Shown: positions 36,101-47,890 of the stretch, piece by piece
Numbering within the stretch: the stretch's first letter is position 1
How the letters are laid out: every line of letters starts with the position of its first letter
Assembly: GCA_030685235.1 (NCBI GenBank)
Contig: MU839080.1
Span: 904,308 to 968,307, forward strand
Length of the DNA: 64,000 nucleotides
Direction of reading: 5' to 3'
Source: Copromyces sp. CBS 386.78
Lineage: Eukaryota > Ascomycota > Sordariomycetes > Sordariales > Sordariaceae
Made by a program: the position numbers and the translations under genes
Notes under the pieces: model-generated
Databases searched by the model: none
Told to the model about the DNA's origin: nothing
The model's input: only the letters and a program-made list of their open reading frames with translations

Positions 36101-37292
36101 CGAGTTTCCATGGTACCTCTAGTGTCAAAGTATTGAGTATATATGAAGGAGTTTACAGCAAGTATGTATGATATTCCTACACGCGTGACCTAATAAAAGA
36201 AATAAAAAAAATCCAGTGCGCTTCCCTACTTTGGTTTCCAACTATATATGTTACCAGACAACAATCAAATGCGTAGTCCCTCACTGGAATATATTTTCCG
36301 AAATCAGAAACAGGACACCGCCTGGCACCGGATCCAGTAGCTCTAGCAACCAAAATGGAAACGATCTAGAAGCGCGACGATCGATGATCCCGTTCCACTT
36401 TCCACTTGACATGACCGGAACCGGAACCGGGACGGTGACACACACCATGGATGGAGACATGCTTGACATGAACTGGGACCTTGCCGTGCATGCATAGCGG
36501 TTGTTGATCCTACAATGATTTTCAGGGGTGCAGGAAGTTGGGAGGGAACTTAGGAAGAAGATCGTTTCATAGTTCCTATTCGTTTATTTGTTTCATGATT
36601 TCCAAGCAATACGCCTGTACTGACTGCTAGGAACGTACGACTTCCGGTTTCGCTGAATCTATTACAGAGTCAAATCAAGCTTTTCTTAACCAGGAGCTAC
36701 TCGGTTGACTTTGTTGTTATATGCATGTCCGCGAAAGAAACCACTCGTAGGCACACAGGTGGATTAGTAGTAGTCTAAAGCACCGCGAGCTGTTTCGCGA
36801 AACATAAGAAAAGAGTGCTGTCCTCGCTTACATGGTCCAAATTTGATGGACATATCACCCAACCCACCCCCATTCGCTGCTGGCTTGGTGCTAAAAACTA
36901 ACGTATCGTGAATCATATTTCGACACGGTTGACCATGGAATAGTGAACACGTTCCGCCCGTTGCGTGTATCGCGTTTGGCGCGCTCTTCCCGAGAAGTAC
37001 AATCTGGTAAAGAAGAGCGCGGAAGGCAAAAACAGGAAACAAATGAATGTAAGAAACCCATCATTGCCGACACGACGCAGTTACCCAACGATAAACCAAA
37101 ACATAAAAACAAAATAACGTAGATAATGGGACACCGCCCTGCTGGTCTTCAGCCAGGTTACAGGTATCCAAAAGGGGTTCTTCACCAGCGATCCTTATGC
37201 AAATAAGAAGCGTCCTACACTGCACACCCGCACCGAAATACCCGACATTTCCTAACAGTCCAACCTGGCATCGAGGGCCTCAAAGAAGCACT
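33151..37292. other. 4.1-kb intergenic region, no gene seen
   Basis: Neighbours the flavoprotein promoter on the left and the 3' end of the DUF6590 gene on the right. All open frames are short, overlap antisense frames and show no domain. A 27-T tract lies at 34748-34774. Some patches (35.3-35.6 kb, 36.1-36.3 kb) are A+T-richer but not RIP-like. Confidence 0.5.
34748..34774. repeat. Poly-T tract (27 T)
   Basis: Uninterrupted run of 27 T on the + strand. It could be a slippage tract or the trace of an old retroposed poly-A tail on the - strand. I saw no target-site duplication or coding remnant to support the latter. Confidence 0.85.
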
Positions 37293-39115
37293 CTATCTTT
37301 CAATCGAGCCTCTCGATATATGTCTGTGGTGATCGCTAGTCGTGCCCCGATTCTTTGCGTTCCAACAAGTGTCAACCGCCGGTATGACTATCTCCTGAAA
37401 GTCTTCGGGGGTAACTCGGCCGATGAAGAACACCTTGTAGTTGTGCTCGATTGTCATAAGCTTTGAGTAGTTTACTCGGGACTCAATCGTCAACGTCTCG
37501 GTGGGCGAATCCACCATTTCGATCTGTATTGGTTTGAACCCCATCTGTGGTTCTCCTTCCAGAAGCTGAGGCTGGCTTCCGGCATGATAGGCGATGCCGT
37601 GTTGCCTTGGCTTTACGCCCGCCTTGCTGCATCCTCTTCTGAGGTATGTGAGAATAGGTCTGAGCTGTGTTAGTGTGCAAAAACACTGAGGCTACGATAA
37701 GAACTTGTTGACTTACACACAGGTACAGTTGCCCTCGTCATTTCCGACTACGATGTAACGCCGGATGGACGAGTAGAAAAGGTGGCTGGGGTCTTGTATG
37801 ACCCTTTCTAGCTCGCCTGAAAGCTCGTTAAGATTGGCACCAGCAGGCTCTGGCCATAAGATCTTGAATACCTAGGAACAGAGTGAGCACATGCCGAAAT
37901 GTCGGCAAACGAACAAATATTATACATACCGACCCAGGGTTGAATTTCGCAGAAGGGTGGATTTTGTAGCCTGCCCAGAACTGTCAGCGCGCTGAATGCA
38001 TATGGCCCATTTGGTTGAAGGCTTACGGGGGTCAAGCGGCCCAGATATTGGCCTATTCGCCAAAATGCTGTGATCAATCGCACCGGAAGAAAGGCCTAGG
38101 GGTAGCAGATGCCCAGCCCTTGTTGAGACGTTCATTGCAAGCAGAGTTTGCTGACTGTTCGCATCTTCATATGGATAGTCCGGATGTAAGGCGTCAGCAT
38201 TGAAACCACTGCTAAGCCTGAGCTCACTGCTGTTTGCGGCACTCTCTGCTGAGTGCAATGTAAACTGTTCTATTGCTGTCTATGAGTGTCAGTGTGGCTC
38301 TCAGAGTATTGAAGTGTCATATACATTCGGGGTACTTGCCGCTTTCTTCATTTGCATGACTGCTGGTCCGAGTACGTCCTTCGGTGGTAATTTGTGAATC
38401 TTCACCCGGTTCGTAAAAAGGGTCGTCATTATCGGCCTCGGGTTGGGCCTTTTCAAACTTTGACGAGTTACCTCTGCCGTGCGTTTTGCTTCTCCCGTTG
38501 ACCCTGTCTCTGACTCTATCACCAGGGCCTCTGTTTCTAGATCTCGTTCCTAGTTCTGAAAGCTTTCCCTTGTCAATGAAAGTTGATGTGCGATCTTGAG
38601 AAGCCGGTCCTGCATGACTTTGGAGTTGATCTAAGCGGGCATTAGGCATGGAACAAATCAAACGTGGGTAAACTTGACTTGGTCTCACCTCCACTGTAAC
38701 TCGGTTGTGATCTATGAGTGTAGTTCCCCGTGCTGTAGGTCTGGCTAAAACCCGCCTGGTTAACATACTGTTCATGCAATGTCGGATTCGAATATGTGGA
38801 GGTTGGGTAGGTTGGGCTTGGAAACAGCGCGGTCTGATATTGTTGGTTCGGAACAGGCTGAGACTGATAAAGCGGGTTTGAATATGGCTGGTGTTGAAGA
38901 CTTTGATATGCTGGAAGTTGGAACGTCTGGGTTTGATATGCCAAATTTTGGTTATAGACTTGTTGGTTTCCAATGCTCATCGAGGATAACTCATCCACAA
39001 TATCTTCCATCCCGTCGACCTGTTGGCCTGTGTATTGTTGATCTGGAGTGTTGGACCAGCCTGGAGACGTGTGCGCCCATCCGGGGGACCACTGTTCTTG
39101 GCCATTGAAACTCAT
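37293..39115 (-). CDS. DUF6590 domain protein with Tyr/Gln-rich N-terminus
   Basis: Function unknown; DUF6590 is a fungal domain often attached to disordered N-termini. Six exons built from phase and splice consensus: 39115-38689, 38630-38325, 38248-38027, 37970-37930, 37871-37717 and 37659-37293; 505 residues, and every join preserves frame. The first exon encodes about 142 residues rich in Tyr, Gln, Pro and Ser (YNQNLAYQTQTFQ, QYQTALFPSPTYPTS), disordered and prion-like in composition. A basic Arg/Gly-rich segment (RSRNRGPGDRVRDRVNGRSK) follows, then an acidic stretch. The DUF6590 part starts at LDPRYKIHPSAKFNPGSVFKILW, continues RRYIVVGNDEGNCTCVPILTY and GVKPRQHGIAYHAG, and closes with SRVNYSKLMTIEHNYKVFFIG. 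The intron at 38324-38249 uses a GTATAT donor and is the least certain join. The Arg/Gly segment suggests possible RNA association, but this is only inference. Confidence 0.85.
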
Positions 39116-42100
39116 GGTTGACGCCCGTTAACTCAGGCACCCGGCCAGATGAGCGCTCGAGGCTCAGCAGGGCTGACCGGACACGAGCAACAACAGGGCG
39201 TAACTGGCAGTTGGGTTGTGTTCGGTATTTAAACTTGATAGAGAATGATGAGACGCCAATAGAAGAATGCAAGTGAGCTAATTGCCCACCGCAGTTGAGA
39301 CTGTTAAGTCTCCCGTGGTGTTGGTCACACACAGAGCCTCACTGTGAGTCGGTGTTGTAGGTGTTGGCTGACGGATCACTCATAGAGTTATCTCGTGGTG
39401 CCGGCGCCCTTGGTGGGCTATCAAATGCAAGCACGATTGGATGAAGAATGACTGTGGCACTCGAGGTTGGATCTTATTCGCGGTCTTCCGAAGTTGGTTG
39501 CTAACGGACAAGCTGATCGGATGATTTGAAGCTGTTGATGCGTGCGGGATGTACTGTCCTCCCTTCTCGCCCACGGATATATACCTCAAAGACCAAGAAG
39601 CAAAGATGCAGAAGAGAATGTGTTGTGAATATCAACATACAGAAAAAAAGAAAAAAGAAAAAAAAGGAAGCTGGGCTCAATGGCGGCGGCCTGGCAGCAT
39701 GGCAGCGCAGTGGCTGTGTGGCTGCTCACTGCCCCCGGTTACCTGTCATTAAACCTAAAGATCCAGATGCGCTTTTGACGATTCCCGTTGGCTGGATCCC
39801 ATGATTTGATGTGTCGCCAAACAGTATGTCTCGGAATTTCTGACCAATATTCGGCAACACTTCGAGAGCCTTGCGAAAAGTGCAACGTTCGTTAACGCAG
39901 AACTGTGGGTGATGCGGAGGTAAGCCAAGGCAACCACATGAATATGCAGGTTAACCACGCAGCCTTGCCGAGTCACCCATAATGGCGGTAAAGTGTGGTC
40001 AAAACGAAACGAAAGAGAAACCATCACGTTTCTCGATTAGGACAAGTGGGCATGTTGATAGGAGTTGCAGGATCCTACCTTATATGCCGCCATTGGCAGG
40101 GTGAGCGATAACCGAGACGATGTCAACGAGCGGATGCGAAGACTGCGGGGATGACAGATGTCATGTGATACGTTGTGATATGTATGGGGTCAACAAGCTC
40201 GGAAGATGATGGTTATGGACATAACTGGGATAAGAGAGCCATGGGAATTGATGGATAGAGGTATAAATGATTCTTTTTTCGCGGGTGTTGTGTGGAAGGT
40301 GTCTGGATACCTAGTGACGCAAGTGTGGCCGTTGCGGATGAAGCGAGCTGTGCCAATGCCGTTTGCCGAGATGCTTCATATTCGCCCGACTCAAACGGAA
40401 CTACCTAAACTACACACGATCACGCGGTCATCATCAAGGTCGAGTTACATAGCTCTTTTCTCTTTCTTTATCTGGATCATTGCTGTGCTCAATCGCTCCA
40501 TTGTGCCTTCCATTTCGTAACCAACTTACCACTCTCCACGCATCGAGTCACCATGGGAGCTGCTCGACCAACAAAAGGCAAGCGGCAATCTAACAACCGA
40601 CCGTCGTTGCTCAACACTTTTTGATGGGCTATACGGTGTCAATACTCAAAGCCAGTAGCCTCTTCATGAAGTGAATCATGTCCAGAGCCAAATCCTACAA
40701 CGATACAGTACCGAGCGGATTCCGGCCATCATCGTGCGAGTCAAGCGTCATGTTATCTCCATGCGGTCTCCTATAGCAGTTTCCTGTCAGCGTTCCTGTG
40801 ACTGCCGCAAGTTCTCAGATTCGTCGCCCTAGCGTCTCCCAGATATGGAAGAACGTTCACGTTGCAGAAACCATGTGTTTCCTTCAACTGCAATCCGAGA
40901 TCGCTGGCCGCGCGAACATGATGCACCGTGACTGCCGTGGCAATGGCAACTGCATTGACATGGGACAGAACCGTTCTTTCCCTATCCGTTCGGGAGCACC
41001 TCCATCTGCGCAATTGTGCCACCCGCGCCTTCCAACATCCACGATGTCCGGCCATCTTGCCAGATACATACTCCTTCCCCGGCCTGAGTCTCTCGTGTCG
41101 GTCGCCAGGTTGCAGGAACAAAGTGGGTCAAGTAAAGAAGACGCAAGCCGGATTGTGACGTTGGGATTACGATGTAATCAAGAGCATGGTTGAAGTTTGG
41201 AGTTTGGAAGATATCGATGGATGTAGGATCGCATTGGGGGCTAGGCAAGACGGTCGCTGATACGTAAACATGAAGATTGCGTTGACGATTTCTAAATAAA
41301 CATTCTTTAATTGTCAAACTCAACTTTGCTCAATGAACGATGGCCCGGTCACTTCCGTCCCTGATGCTACCACAACACTACCAAACTAAGGTCTCATCCG
41401 AGTTTGTCGGTAGTGTAACGGCGAAGTGAGCGTCGGTACCAGAGTTTGTAAAAGTAAATAAATCAAGTCTTGATGTCATCATCTAAAACCGGCGGCTGTT
41501 AAGCGCGTGCAAGTACCGAACCGAGAAAGCAAGACGTGAATGTCGATCGGAAAGAACAAATCTTTTGGGGTATCGAATCACCGCAAGTCGGTGTGCTGCT
41601 TACAAGTATCATACATACAGAGACAGAGGAGAAAACGCTCACTCAAGACCAAGTTCCAGAAAAGACAAGAGAGATGATCAAGAATATAAATGGCATTCGT
41701 AAAAACGGCCTTCCACAAGGATGTTGGCATTCATCCAAATCATCCATCCATCCATCCATCCAAATGTGGTATAAATAACCCCGACCCGTCCGTTCCCGTT
41801 CCCGTTCCCGGTTTACCACCGACCGTGCCGCCCACCAAGTACTGTAGAGTTATGTCAGATGTGTTGTGTCTGTCTCATTCAATCATTAGGAGGAGGCCCC
41901 TCTCCTCAGCCCAGCCCGTCCCTATCCCTATTTCCAACCCATTCCTGGCCAAAAATAATAAAAGGGGAAGGTACATAAGAAACAAAGAGGTATAAAGCAA
42001 GAAACCTTCTTGGGGGTTTCTAGTTGTCGCTAAAGGATTCCCTTAATCATTTTCCTCCACCGGTATGAACTCCATCCCACCATTATATTGAAACACCACC

Positions 42101-42209
42101 CCAAAGCCCAGTTTATGGTATCAATGCCGACAGCAAAAAACAAAACAAAAAAAAAAAACTTTAGAAGAAGCAAAAGCAGCTTTTTGTTTTAGTCCAACCT
42201 GGCTCAACT
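39116..42209. other. Intergenic region, no gene seen
   Basis: DUF6590 promoter on the left, 3' region of the zinc-finger gene on the right. It contains short tandem motifs, including (ATCC)n at 41741-41761 and three GTTCCC units near 41789-41808. No supportable ORF. Confidence 0.5.
41741..41761. repeat. (ATCC)n microsatellite
   Basis: Five tandem CATC/ATCC units. Simple repeat in the intergenic sequence downstream of the zinc-finger gene. Confidence 0.8.
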
Positions 42210-44459
42210 TCATTGGTTGCATGACTGCAACATTAGCAACCTCCTCGCCTCCTCCTTCTCCTCTTCGGTCGGGTCATCCGAAATCCAGGGGCCCTTCTCC
42301 TCTTCTGTCGCGTTAAGGAAGCCCTCCGTCCTCCTGAGGGTCTGGACATCGAGATCCGTCACATACGACTTGCCATCCTGAAGCTTGATGCGCACCTCAT
42401 GCTCAGTCGACAGCATCATGTCGTCCTTAGCCAGACGACGGGGTCCATCAAAGACAGCAACGACACGCTTCTTCATGGTCATTTGACCCTTGTCGAAGCC
42501 CCAGCTGGAAGGGTAGTCGCGGCGGTTCTTGCGACCACGCGTCTTGCTCTGGAGGGTGACGCCACCGCGGGAGTGGGTGAGACCTCGGGACTTTTGCACA
42601 CCGTTGGCGGGGTTGCCCTTGGTCTTCCTGGAAGGCGAGTTCTTGGAACCACGACCGGAGATAGAATCCTCGTTGTCATCCTCATCGGCCATATCTTCAT
42701 CTTCGTCGACATCATCCATCTGGGTGGTCATTGTCGTGGTAGTCGGGAGGTTGTTCTTTTCGAGAGTGTTGTGGACTTCGCGATCGTTTTCCACCTCGGC
42801 CAACCGCTTTGCGTTGATGGCTTCAGCCGGGTCCTCCTGTTGCACAATCCTCAACACGCAGTCGTCCAAATGCTCGTAGAAGTCTTGGGCGTTGCTGAAA
42901 GTCTGAGAGCATGTCGAGCACTTGCCAGTGGCATCGGGTGCGTAGCCAGTCAGCTTCTTGTTACCAGAACCGCTGTTGACACCGCCAGTCTTCTTGCGGC
43001 TGTTGGGTGGTGTTTGTTCTACACCATGGACGGCTGTCAAGTGGCGCTTGAAGACGTCGGCACGGTTAAACGACTTCTCAGCCGCTGAGCCGGAGCCCGG
43101 GCAGAAGCCGCACACCATTGTTCCCTTGTAATGCGTTAAAGTATGGCGGTTCTTGTCATACTTTCTCGCGAAGCCCTTGACATGATATTCACAAGTCGCA
43201 ATGGGGCACTTCTCTGGCCTTTCTGTTTGGTGAGTGAGCATGTGAGCCTTCAAATCCTTGAAGGTCTTGCCGCACTCTGGGTGAGGACACCTCTGCTTCT
43301 CCTTCGAAGCTTCATCCCCGCTGTATGGCTGTTCGGAAAAGTTGGACTGGTATGAAACCAGGCTTTGCCTCCTTTGTGGCTCAAGAGGTGCTGGGAAGGG
43401 AGAGTATGTGGGGTAGTTGTTGTTGTGTAGGAAAGGCGACGTGCTGCCAGTTCGGAGCTGAGGAGATGCAGAAAGAGCGGGTGAGCCAGGATATGCGGAG
43501 CTAGGAGCAGGGTACATTTGCTCGTAGCTAGGCATGGCCATTGATCGAACTTCGGGGTGGATCAAGGAAGGATCTGTTTGAGAAAGGGTCAAGTCAGCAG
43601 TCCGTTTTTGGTAGAAAGATTCGAGATCTGACAGAGGAAACCAACACGAAGAATCAAGGGGAGGAACGAAATGCCCGCTTGACTGAGAAAAGAAAGAGGA
43701 AACCATGCGAGAATTTTGGGGTCTTCGGTCCACATAGTGTTTACCCCAGGCGGGGAGCGGAGGAGATGGGAAACGAGAAGAAGTAGAAGTGGCAGGAGAT
43801 AAAAATACAAGGTTGGAAGCCATTGAAGATGAAGAAGTTGAAACCGTGGAAGGGGTCGCCGGGCTTGTCGGCAGGCGTGTGTCGAGAACCAGCCCAGTCT
43901 TGGGCGTTATCGCATAGGATGTGGAAGGAGAAGAAACACAGGAAGGGGAAAGAAGGCTCTGAGACTGCGAAAGACGAGATCTAGGGATCTGTTCAAACTC
44001 ACCAACAAAGCCGGGTCCTTTGGGATTCGAAAATTCGAAGTTGGGGTTATAGCCATCAAGAGGCGTGAATGAGTACTCGTTGCCATGGAAGTACTCGCCT
44101 TGGTCGACAATGCCGGGGCTGACACCGGGGCCCGAGGGAGCTCCCCACGAGGCTAGGTTGCCAGGATTTGAGAGGGGGGAACCGGCGTTCGATGAGGATG
44201 CGCTGCGGCTGTCGACGCTCAGGTTGGAGTCTTCAGGATACAGGCTGGGGGACTTCGCATGGTACATGTTGTATGGCGCATCGGCATACAAAGTGGTGTT
44301 TGGATCGTAGGCCATCGATGTTGTGTACTCTTGGGATCGGGGTGGGTAGTATTCAGGGGAAATGCCCATATCTACGGGAGTTGAGAACATTCCTCCCTGC
44401 GGGGGCTCTGGGTAATGCATCGTGTATTCGTCGGCTTCGTAATGGCGAACAGTCGCCAT
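42210..44459 (-). CDS. con7: C2H2 zinc-finger transcription regulator, Con7-like
   Basis: Nuclear DNA-binding regulator. Con7 in plant-pathogenic Sordariomycetes controls conidiation and infection-related morphogenesis; here only the family resemblance is claimed. Best model has two exons, 44459-43745 and 43573-42210, removing a 171-bp phase-1 intron (donor GTAAAC, acceptor AAACAG, branch-like GCTGAC). It yields 692 residues; if the intron is retained the frame stays open and gives 749. The N-terminal half is Ser/Pro/Tyr-rich and disordered. Zinc fingers: RCPHPECGKTFKDLKAHMLTH (about 333-353), CPIATCEYHVKGF...NRHTLTH, CGFCPGSGSAAEKSF...FKRHLTAVH, then the separate CSTCSQTFSNAQDFYEHLDDC (about 456). 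The C-terminal YPSSWGF, MKKRVVAVFDGPRRL, KDDMML and YVTDLDVQTLRRTEG blocks are what suggest Con7. First in-frame ATG used. A likely 5'-leader intron lies just upstream. Confidence 0.82.
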   Translation of the reverse strand: MATVRHYEADEYTMHYPEPPQGGMFSTPVDMGISPEYYPPRSQEYTTSMAYDPNTTLYADAPYNMYHAKSPSLYPEDSNLSVDSRSASSSNAGSPLSNPGNLASWGAPSGPGVSPGIVDQGEYFHGNEYSFTPLDGYNPNFEFSNPKGPGFVGEFEQIPRSRLSQSQSLLSPSCVSSPSTSYAITPKTGLVLDTRLPTSPATPSTVSTSSSSMASNLVFLSPATSTSSRFPSPPLPAWGKHYVDRRPQNSRMVSSFFSQSSGHFVPPLDSSCWFPLSDLESFYQKRTADLTLSQTDPSLIHPEVRSMAMPSYEQMYPAPSSAYPGSPALSASPQLRTGSTSPFLHNNNYPTYSPFPAPLEPQRRQSLVSYQSNFSEQPYSGDEASKEKQRCPHPECGKTFKDLKAHMLTHQTERPEKCPIATCEYHVKGFARKYDKNRHTLTHYKGTMVCGFCPGSGSAAEKSFNRADVFKRHLTAVHGVEQTPPNSRKKTGGVNSGSGNKKLTGYAPDATGKCSTCSQTFSNAQDFYEHLDDCVLRIVQQEDPAEAINAKRLAEVENDREVHNTLEKNNLPTTTTMTTQMDDVDEDEDMADEDDNEDSISGRGSKNSPSRKTKGNPANGVQKSRGLTHSRGGVTLQSKTRGRKNRRDYPSSWGFDKGQMTMKKRVVAVFDGPRRLAKDDMMLSTEHEVRIKLQDGKSYVTDLDVQTLRRTEGFLNATEEEKGPWISDDPTEEEKEEARRLLMLQSCNQ

Positions 44460-44543
44460 ACGTCGGACCAGGAATTTTCTAGTGATGGGTGTAGAAGCGT
44501 CGAAGATATGGTGGCTTGCTAACAATGAGCCACAATCCTTTCG

Positions 44544-44612
44544 CTGTAAGTCTGCATATCAGTCAAACTGCGCTGGGAATTCGGAGCCCACTATCAGCCG
44601 TCAGTCACTCAC
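44544..44612 (-). other. Probable 5'-untranslated intron of the zinc-finger gene
   Basis: On the - strand AAG/GTGAGT (donor at 44612) and CTTACAG (acceptor ending at 44544) bracket 69 bp upstream of the ATG at 44459. Size and consensus match introns elsewhere in the window. No transcript evidence. Confidence 0.5.
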
Positions 44613-47444
44613 CTTCACAAGTGGATACACTGGTTCAAGGTCTTCGAACTCAGAGTGACTGGATAATTCGCAGGTGCTGGTTTATAACAAGGCGCAAGTG
44701 GAAGCCGGGGATCGATCAAGGGGAGCGGCTCCTTGGTAGTGAGTCTTAGACCGTGACTGAGACCTCGGGTCGTGGTGAGTACGGAATCACGGATGAAGTG
44801 ACCGGTGGTGGTAATGAGTGGTAATGATCGGTGTGTCGGATTATCGGTTGACGTGAGTTTCTTGATGTTCCAAAATACCCTTCGTCCTTTGATCAGTCCT
44901 AATCCCTTGTTGTTCTTGTCGTAGTGTTTGGGTGAGAGTGAGTTGGAAGGAGTGTTGATTATGATCCTTAGTGCTGAGCTTATCCAACTTGGGAAATTGT
45001 TGGAAGCTTCAGTCGATGTAAACACTCTTGTTCCTGGGCTGATGGTGAAAGAAAGGGACAAGAGAGGCGTAGTCCAAGACGATCGGGGTGTGTGAGGTTT
45101 CTATATACTCGGAGCCTCTGACGAACTGCTGCTATCCCGGAGGAGCGTGGAGCTCGGTGGGCTTGAGAGATCTGGTAGGGCTCCAGTGGCCGGCGAGCAG
45201 CGAGCGAGGCGTAGTACATGCATTGGGAATGTACTGCGTACACACACAATGAGTCTGACAGGGACAGGGTCGAGGGTGCAGGGGCTAGGGGCCAGAGACA
45301 GGGGGTGCTGGTGTGGGAGAGAGGGGGGCAGGGTACAGAGGTGTCTGTACCGAGAGACTTTCTTGGGAGCTACGTAGCGAGTGCACCATCGCCGACCCTG
45401 CTGCCCGTCCACTGAATGGGGCTCATGTTCTGAGGGCGCCAACCGTGGATTTGCTGTGAAGGTACCCTTGTACCGTCGTCAACACTGGCCACCCCTGTCT
45501 TCTCATGTCTCAACTCGTCGACAGACCCCAACTCGGCCACTTGGACGACTGCACCCACGAGCCCTTTTGGATCGATGGTGTGGTTGGGTGAACGGGGCCA
45601 GACGGGGTTGTGAAGCGACTTGGCAAGACCTCTCAAGAGACCATTTGGTATGTGCAGTGCTTGTTCCGTACGGGATACCGACACGGCGACACCACCAAGA
45701 GCCCAAGACCACCTCTTGACCGGCACAGCATGGAGCAGGGCCCCGAATATCGATCGCTAGTTTGAGGTGGTGACTGGTGATGTTGACTTGTCCGTGGGTT
45801 GACTTGGGCAACTACCCAGTCGAGCCAGTTGAACCCGTCTCTCGCCCACCATCAAGATAATGGCCTGGGTTCTGGTCTGGGTAATTATTGGTCATTTTAT
45901 CAGTCTAGTTCCCGTCTCCTGTGCTGTTGATCTCCCCCGTATGTATCCGGACGGACCAAGCCAAGGTTAAGGTCCCTGTCCCTGGTCCCTGCCCAGGAAA
46001 GGCTCGCGGGTTGGAAATTGGCAGGCCGTCTATCGAGCATTTCCCAGAGCTCAAGAGAGCATCCGGAAGCGAGACATGCTGTCGCAAATCTGTCCTCACC
46101 CCTGGATGTCGTTCTTGTTGCCATCTTTTCTCTTCTTCCATCTCTCATGATCCAAACGACCAGTCATAACTCGTCTGGACATCATACAAGAGCGGGTTCC
46201 TGAAGAGCCGACGCAGTGGACAGGCGAGGAATGAGAGTGTGAGGCAGAACCCACGAGGCCTGGATCCGTTGTCCTTCGGAGGACAGCACGAGCGTTTGGG
46301 ACTCTAGCATGGCGATTCGATCCCCGCACCGTTCTTTGCGGACCGCGCCGGTGCTGTGCCTATTTCGTATCTTTCCGCCTCCGAGCTCTCTCTTTCCTAC
46401 GCATTTTACACTTTTCTGGTGTCTCTCTGGGTGTAAGCACTGTCTTGAGCGGGAGTCATCCGAAGGTAGGGAAATTACATCCACCACTCTGTCCACTCAA
46501 AGACAGACATGTACAAACTCGATGATGGACGTTTTGCTTTGGCTCACTGTACTGTAGCCGGGTGAATCACGAGTCCTGTCAACGGTCACACAAACCGGGT
46601 CGGAGGAGCTCAGTCAGTCGCACGCTAGGTAGCAGACCCAGGTAGTTACCGATGCTGTCTCGCGGACAAGGCACCAAATCGGGGAGCCCACCACCGCACA
46701 TCAGGCTCTCGAGTCGAGTCTGCAGCCACCGAGGTGACACTCTTCCGTCACTGCTTGTAGGCAAACCTAAGCATTTCGCCCGTTGCCCGGCCCAGAACTG
46801 CCCGTCGCTCCTAGGAACCTGCCGGAGACAGAGTCCACTGGTCAAGAAGCAAGAATACCTTAACTTGCCGTCCACGATCGCCAACGTTCCAAGACGGCGC
46901 TCAATGGCATCTGATGTGCATCGAGGACTGTACGGGCGTGCTCCAACCTTGTCCTTGCCACAGATGTAGGGACTCAGGGTCGCAATCGCAGTTGTAGTCG
47001 TAGTCGCGATATCGTAAAAGTGGCCGTATCCTCTGAAGTCAAGGAAATAATCAAAAAGATATTTTTATTCATTCCTTGTACTGTGCAAGCCGCTGCGCAT
47101 ACCCGGCATATTGGATGCGCAAGCCTACCGCCTGCAGCGCCTGGATGGTTCCTTGGAGTACATACCGTAGGGACTGGCACCCTAACGCAATGTGCCCTTG
47201 GGTGCTGCAATGGTGCAGTGGCTTGACATGTCCCCATCACCCCACCGACTAAAAGGGTTCAAGTTGATGGGTGGCTGCCGGTGACGGGACTGTCCCGCCA
47301 ATCGAATCGAGGGGGTTGCAGCCAGCGCGGATGGTGTTACTGCAGCAGTGGACGGCCAGTGCGCTAGAGGGCCAAAAAGAGCAGAAAGGGTACCTATTGT
47401 TCAGTGTGTGTTTTTTGCACCCCGAAATAAGATGCACAGCCTTA
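44613..47444. other. Intergenic region upstream of the zinc-finger gene
   Basis: About 2.8 kb with no supportable gene up to the MITE. Long leaders and promoters are common for fungal developmental regulators, so much of this may serve the - strand gene. Frames at 45.4-46.5 kb are short and overlap antisense frames. No RNA gene was recognised. Confidence 0.5.
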
Positions 47445-47887
47445 GGCCCTGATCGGCTGATACTGCTCCTGGAGCAGTATCGAGGGTAGCAGGGGGGTTT
47501 TGGTACTTGGGTGACAGGGGGTAAGTTTGGCTTTCTTCAAAAGTATTCAAAAGTCGCAACTGGAAGTGATACTGGAGGCGATACTGGAGGGTCTAAAATC
47601 GTGAGTTTTTAAACCAAAAAGTTCGAAACTAATTGATTTTATTGGTTAAAACTGTGCTTGGCAATCGCTTGGCAAAAATAATTCCAGCTCGAAAAATCGG
47701 TACATGAGTAAAAAGGTGCTAAGGAAGCTAACCAAAGCGCTATCGCGTTGAATGGCACATCAGCGCCCGTGCCCCGTTCAAAAGGAGGAAAGCGCATTAG
47801 TAAAAGATGAGGCACAGCCCTGCTAGTATAGAATATCCTTGAATAGTTTTGATACTGCTCCAGGAGCAGTATCAGCCGATCAGGGCC
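47445..47887. mobile_element. 443-bp MITE with 37-bp terminal inverted repeats and TTA duplications
   Basis: The left end reads GGCCCTGATCGGCTGATACT and continues to position 47481. The right end (47851-47887) is its reverse complement, differing only at the palindrome centre. TTA lies directly outside both ends (47442-47444 and 47888-47890), so a 3-bp target duplication is visible. Within each terminal repeat, GATACTGCTCC is followed by one base and its own reverse complement GGAGCAGTATC, so each end can also fold into a hairpin. The interior has no ORF and contains related GATACTGGAGG units. TTA duplications suggest a PIF/Harbinger-type parent (inference). Unlike the neighbouring block, the element is not RIP-mutated. 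Confidence 0.88.
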
Positions 47888-47890
47888 TTA

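Noticed and set aside
47445..47887. The inverted repeat as a transcription terminator or CRISPR-like array
   Set aside because: The 37-bp inverted ends with flanking TTA and no spacer pattern fit a MITE; a fungal nuclear context makes the alternatives untenable.
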